A stretch of 57,717 nt of DNA, taken from Marinagarivorans sp. GTDB taxonomy: Bacteria; Pseudomonadota; Gammaproteobacteria; Pseudomonadales; Cellvibrionaceae. Each line of letters begins with the position of its first letter. Position 1 is the first letter of the stretch. Location: positions 1 through 57,717 of the forward strand of contig JANQJB010000040.1 of assembly GCA_028281865.1 (NCBI GenBank), in the 5' to 3' direction. The position numbers and the translations under genes were made by a program. The notes below the pieces were generated by a model. That model was not told the origin of the DNA and made no database searches. It was given only the letters and a program-made list of their open reading frames with translations. Positions 54,430-57,717 of this stretch are shown here, piece after piece.

Positions 54430-55770
54430 ATGCTGAATTATTGTAAAAACCATCTACCGCGAACACACCTTGTTCTAGCTGCAGGGTTGAGCCTTTGTCT
54501 GATTTTTCTCAGTATGCTTCCCTCTGACGATGCATCTGCTATAAGGCTCACCGAAAACCTGCCATTACCCGCATTAGAACCAATTGACGAGATTCCAGAG
54601 GAACTTCTAAAACTCGAGCAACATATCACTAGCGAAAATGGCTTAAGTGTCAAAACGGCTGTCGTCAAACCGGGTGACAATTTGTCTAAAGTTTTTGCTC
54701 GTGTGGGCTTAAGCGATCGCGATATGTTCGAGCTGATCCACGCCAACAAGGCGGCCAAAGGCTTGGCCCAACTCTACCCCGGCAATCAATTCGAATTTAG
54801 CGTGAACAGCGACGGCAAATTGGTTTCGCTGGTCCACCGGGAAAACGAGTTACTCAGCCAGTCTTTTAAGCGAGTGGAAGATGGCTTCGAGCACCAACGC
54901 ATGGAGAAGAAGCCTGAAGTTCACCTCGCCGTGCGATCCGGCTCGATTAGAACCTCGTTATTCGAGGCCGCTAAAGACGCTTACATGGATGAATCTCTGA
55001 TTATGGAACTTGCAACTATTTTCGGCTGGGACATTGATTTCGCGATGGATATCCGCGAGAACGATAGCTTTTCATTGATCTTTGAAGAAAAATTCTTGGA
55101 AGGGAAGAAAATTGGCAACGGCGCTATCCTAGCGGCCGAATTCACCAACCGCAAAAAAGCCTACACGGCGGTGCGCTACGTCGACTCAAAAGGAAACGCA
55201 CAATATTACGCCCCAAATGGCGATACGATGCGCAAGGAGTTTTTGCGCACACCGCTGGAGTTCGCTTATATCAGCTCGCACTTTAACTTGCGGCGCAAAC
55301 ATCCCATTCTCAATCGTATCCGCGCGCACAAAGGCACTGATTATGCAGCTGCGCGCGGCACGCCAATTAAAGCCGCGGGTGACGGCAAGGTCATTTATGC
55401 CAGTGTAAAGGGCGGTTACGGCAAGACCATTATCATTCAACACGGGCAGAAATACCGCACGCTCTACGCGCACCTAAACGGTTATCGCAAAGGTATACGT
55501 GTAGGCAAACGCGTAAAACAGGGGCAAACTATCGGTTACGTCGGCTCCACCGGGCTGGCAACAGGTCCACACTTACACTATGAGTTTCATGTAAACGGCG
55601 TGGTTCGCAACCCGCTGACGGTCAAGCTACCCAAAGCGAAAGCGATTCCGAAAACGGAAAAAGACCGTTTTCTAGTGCAGACCCAGCCACTTTTAACCCA
55701 ACTAGCGCAAATGACGAAGCAGACAAAAGTTGCCGCCACCGACACGCCAGCGAGTGCTGGGTCAATGTAG
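54430..55770 (+). CDS. M23-family peptidoglycan endopeptidase with OapA/LysM-like N-terminal domain
   Basis: 446 residues from the ATG at 54430; a GTG at 54355 is in frame but places 25 residues before the usual HLPRTHLVLAAGLSL start. An N-terminal membrane anchor, then a LysM/OapA-like region (VVKPGDNLSKVFARVGLSDR), then a linking beta domain and the LytM/M23 domain at ~295-400. The zinc ligands are in IRAHKGTDYAAARGTPI (H, D) and GPHLHYEFHVNG (HLH), with LYAHLNGY. It should cleave peptidoglycan cross-links for cell growth, like MepM. It is followed directly by anmK. Confidence 0.92.
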   Translation: MLNYCKNHLPRTHLVLAAGLSLCLIFLSMLPSDDASAIRLTENLPLPALEPIDEIPEELLKLEQHITSENGLSVKTAVVKPGDNLSKVFARVGLSDRDMFELIHANKAAKGLAQLYPGNQFEFSVNSDGKLVSLVHRENELLSQSFKRVEDGFEHQRMEKKPEVHLAVRSGSIRTSLFEAAKDAYMDESLIMELATIFGWDIDFAMDIRENDSFSLIFEEKFLEGKKIGNGAILAAEFTNRKKAYTAVRYVDSKGNAQYYAPNGDTMRKEFLRTPLEFAYISSHFNLRRKHPILNRIRAHKGTDYAAARGTPIKAAGDGKVIYASVKGGYGKTIIIQHGQKYRTLYAHLNGYRKGIRVGKRVKQGQTIGYVGSTGLATGPHLHYEFHVNGVVRNPLTVKLPKAKAIPKTEKDRFLVQTQPLLTQLAQMTKQTKVAATDTPASAGSM

Positions 55771-55776
55771 GCTCGC

Positions 55777-56901
55777 GTGAACTTTAGCGACGACCCGGTT
55801 TATTATATCGGCCTACTTTCCGGCACCAGTGCTGACAGCATTGACGCCGTTGTTGTCGAGTTTTCCGATGATCAGACTAGCGACGCACAGGCTAATATAG
55901 TCGCTACCCACAGCGAGGCGTTCTCGCAAGATCTGCGCAGCGAAATCCTTGAACTCTACGAACCAGGCGATAACGAAATCGAACGACTCGGTATTGTCGA
56001 CCGCCAAATCGGCATTGCCTTTGCTGAGGCAACACAAGTGCTTTTAGCAAAAGCACAGCTAAAACCAGATCAAATTGAGGCGATTGGCTGTCACGGTCAA
56101 ACCATTCGCCATCGCCCCCCCTCGACCCAACAAGACGCGTTTACGCTGCAGTTAGGCGATGCAAATATCATTGCTGAACGCACAGGCATTGATGTTATTT
56201 GCGATTTCCGCCGACGTGATATGGCAGTTGGTGGCGAAGGTGCCCCATTAGCTCCCGCTTTTCACCAACATGTATTTGCCAGCCAAACGCATCTGCGCTA
56301 TGTCGTCAACATTGGCGGAATCAGTAACATTAGCATCTTAAAGCCTCGCAACAACTGTGTTGGCTTCGATGTAGGCCCCGGCAACGGCCTAATGGATTTT
56401 TGGATCCAGAAAAACCTTAACTTGCCATGTGATATCAATGGGGACTGGGCGCGCAGCGGCACCGTAATCGAACCGCTGCTGAAGGTCTGGCTAAATCACC
56501 CTTACTTTAAGCAACCCCCGCCGAAGAGCTCCGGCAAAGAGATGTTCAGCCGAGAATGGCTGTTAAACTCCCTGACCGACCGGGAAGATAGGCCGGAAGA
56601 CGTCCAGCGGACTTTGCTCGAACTTACCGCTCGCACCATTACTGACAACTTTAATTACAACAATGCAGAAGTCTTTATCGCTGGCGGCGGCGCATTTAAC
56701 ACTTTTCTAATGGAACGACTTGCTGAGATCAGCCCATTTAAAATAAGCACTACCGCCGACCTCGGGATCGATCCCGCTTGGGTAGAAGGAGCTTTGTTTG
56801 CATGGTTAGCTAAACGTTTCTTGGAAGGCCTGCCCGGCAACCTGCCGAGTGTCACAGGGGCTAAAGAGGAACGTATTCTCGGCGCATTTTATCCACGCTG
56901 A
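55777..56901 (+). CDS. anmK: Anhydro-N-acetylmuramic acid kinase
   Basis: 374 residues, GTG start 6 bases after the peptidase stop, with TAGG upstream. ATP-binding segment GLLSGTSADSIDAVVVE, IGCHGQTIRHRP, catalytic Asp region DFRRRDMAVGGEGAPLAPAF, NIGGISNIS and FIAGGGAFN. It phosphorylates and opens anhydroMurNAc for cell-wall recycling. Coupling with a murein endopeptidase makes a functional wall-turnover unit. Confidence 0.96.
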   Translation: MNFSDDPVYYIGLLSGTSADSIDAVVVEFSDDQTSDAQANIVATHSEAFSQDLRSEILELYEPGDNEIERLGIVDRQIGIAFAEATQVLLAKAQLKPDQIEAIGCHGQTIRHRPPSTQQDAFTLQLGDANIIAERTGIDVICDFRRRDMAVGGEGAPLAPAFHQHVFASQTHLRYVVNIGGISNISILKPRNNCVGFDVGPGNGLMDFWIQKNLNLPCDINGDWARSGTVIEPLLKVWLNHPYFKQPPPKSSGKEMFSREWLLNSLTDREDRPEDVQRTLLELTARTITDNFNYNNAEVFIAGGGAFNTFLMERLAEISPFKISTTADLGIDPAWVEGALFAWLAKRFLEGLPGNLPSVTGAKEERILGAFYPR

Positions 56902-56922
56902 GATTCTTGGCGAATAATTTGT

Positions 56923-57276
56923 TCAAATCGAGAAAGATGAACCACAACCGCAGGTGGAAGAGGCATTGGGATTACTGACCGAAAAGCGAGCCCCCTGCAA
57001 ACCCTCTTGATAATCAACTTGGGCTCCGACCAAATACGGATAACTCATTGGATCAACGATAACTGTTACGCCACTCTTTTTTATACAAGTATCGTCATCA
57101 GCTTGCTCTTCATCAAAACTAAAACCGTATTGAAAGCCAGAGCAACCTCCGCCTGTTACATACACGCGAAATTTAAGCGTTTCATTGCCTTCTTCTTCGA
57201 TAAGGCTTTTGATTTTTGCGATAGCGCCGTCAGTTAGCTGCAGCGGAACCGGAGTGAATGTTTGAGGACCTGACAT
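56923..57276 (-). CDS. erpA: Iron-sulfur cluster insertion protein ErpA
   Basis: 117 residues. A-type carrier with the three conserved Cys: [11 protein letters not shown] and STCGCGSSF at the C-terminus. It transfers Fe-S clusters to targets such as IspG. It converges with anmK and lies downstream of the bactofilin gene on the same strand, the order seen in related genomes. Confidence 0.96.
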   Translation of the reverse strand: MSGPQTFTPVPLQLTDGAIAKIKSLIEEEGNETLKFRVYVTGGGCSGFQYGFSFDEEQADDDTCIKKSGVTVIVDPMSYPYLVGAQVDYQEGLQGARFSVSNPNASSTCGCGSSFSI

Positions 57277-57363
57277 AGGCTGGTAACCAGGGATAATAAA
57301 CGAACAACACTTAAATTATCCCTTTACCCTAGTAAATTAGTCAAGTATTAACCAGCACAAGGC

Positions 57364-57717
57364 CTAAGCGGTGCCTTCTTTACCCGCTGCAGGTTTAGCG
57401 GGATTTTTCGCAAGTGGAATACTTTCAACTTTTTTGGCCTTGTCTGCACCATCGTCAAAATGGACCAAGCTGCCGTTCACCTGAGCGCCTTTTACCATCT
57501 CAATCAAACTGTAAAAAACATTGCCCTGGATAATAGCTTTGTCGGCTAGTTCCAAATGTTTGGTCGAACGCACGTCACCGCGCACGTCGCCATTTATCAC
57601 GGCGGAGGGCACACGAACCTCGCCCTCTACAACACCCTTGTCATGAATAACGAGGGTAGCATCACCACTGCCCTCGGCAATCACGTTGCCAATTACCTGC
57701 CCCTCGACCTGTAACTC
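57364..57717 (-). CDS. Bactofilin-family cytoskeletal protein, N-terminus outside the window
   Basis: The frame is open to the window edge, giving about 117 C-terminal residues. Repeats with a hydrophobic/Gly pattern (VIGNVIAEGSGDATLVIHD, VEGEVRVPSAVINGDVRGDV, LADKAIIQGNV) form the right-handed beta-helix of bactofilins. A Lys/Ala/Pro-rich tail follows. Bactofilins polymerise at the membrane and position cell-wall enzymes. Location next to erpA is common in gammaproteobacteria. Confidence 0.88.
   Translation of the reverse strand, partial: ELQVEGQVIGNVIAEGSGDATLVIHDKGVVEGEVRVPSAVINGDVRGDVRSTKHLELADKAIIQGNVFYSLIEMVKGAQVNGSLVHFDDGADKAKKVESIPLAKNPAKPAAGKEGTA

Overview
The window reads as chromosome of a free-living, probably marine gammaproteobacterium close to Cellvibrionales (Saccharophagus/Teredinibacter/Cellvibrio-like). 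This is inference. It rests on a very long poly-serine linker in a secreted lipoprotein (4754-6379), moderate GC, and gene orders I know from Pseudomonas-type genomes: hisE-tatABC, pip and dtd near each other, typA/thiI/glnA/ntrB/ntrC, and tyrS-M23 peptidase-anmK-erpA. I saw no rRNA, tRNA, CRISPR array, transposase or phage gene.

1-8.5 kb is the accessory end. It holds the C-terminal part of a large secreted protein with a sorting-type tail, a 288-bp intergenic element made of nested inverted repeats, a lipoprotein resembling the C-terminal module of GH115 enzymes, an M23 peptidase, and two haem-c lipoproteins (DUF3500 with a poly-serine linker; a cytochrome c5-like tail behind ankyrin-like repeats). 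8.5-15.7 kb has a redox module (ABM monooxygenase, Fpr, divergent FinR-like LysR) and a signalling module (histidine kinase, then a REC-DUF3369-GGDEF-EAL regulator, with a divergent solute-binding-like protein). 15.7-24.2 kb holds parC, a DUF748 protein, a TlpA-like thioredoxin, DUF2750, a YcbL-type metallo-hydrolase, and a CheC-like/diguanylate cyclase pair. 24.4-26.8 kb is hisE-tatABC.

26.9-31.2 kb is again accessory: a pyrimidine-skewed stretch with almost no genes, a LysR regulator with a strong palindrome before it, and a translationally coupled pair made of a CFA-synthase-like methyltransferase and a very divergent patatin-like protein whose catalytic motifs are altered. This pair is my best candidate for an undescribed system. 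31.7-36.8 kb has pip and dtd, separated by an oppositely oriented block of MipA/OmpV, DUF3019, response regulator and histidine kinase. The mipA start is preceded by a five-unit tandem repeat.

37-57.7 kb is largely core: a small membrane protein, an ABC exporter, typA, an outer-membrane barrel protein, glutathione peroxidase, thiI, glnA, a DUF4124 protein and ntrBC (with a clear NtrC-type palindrome in the leader). Then come a histidine-rich exported protein, gmhB, an LpxO-like hydroxylase, tyrS, an M23 peptidase, anmK, erpA and a truncated bactofilin. Nitrogen control (glnA/ntrBC) and envelope maintenance (lpxO/gmhB, M23 peptidase/anmK) are the coherent functional blocks here. Short tandem repeats upstream of three unrelated genes (mipA, the barrel protein, glnA) and a degenerate CTCTGAWTAA-type motif just after several stop codons are recurring non-coding features.
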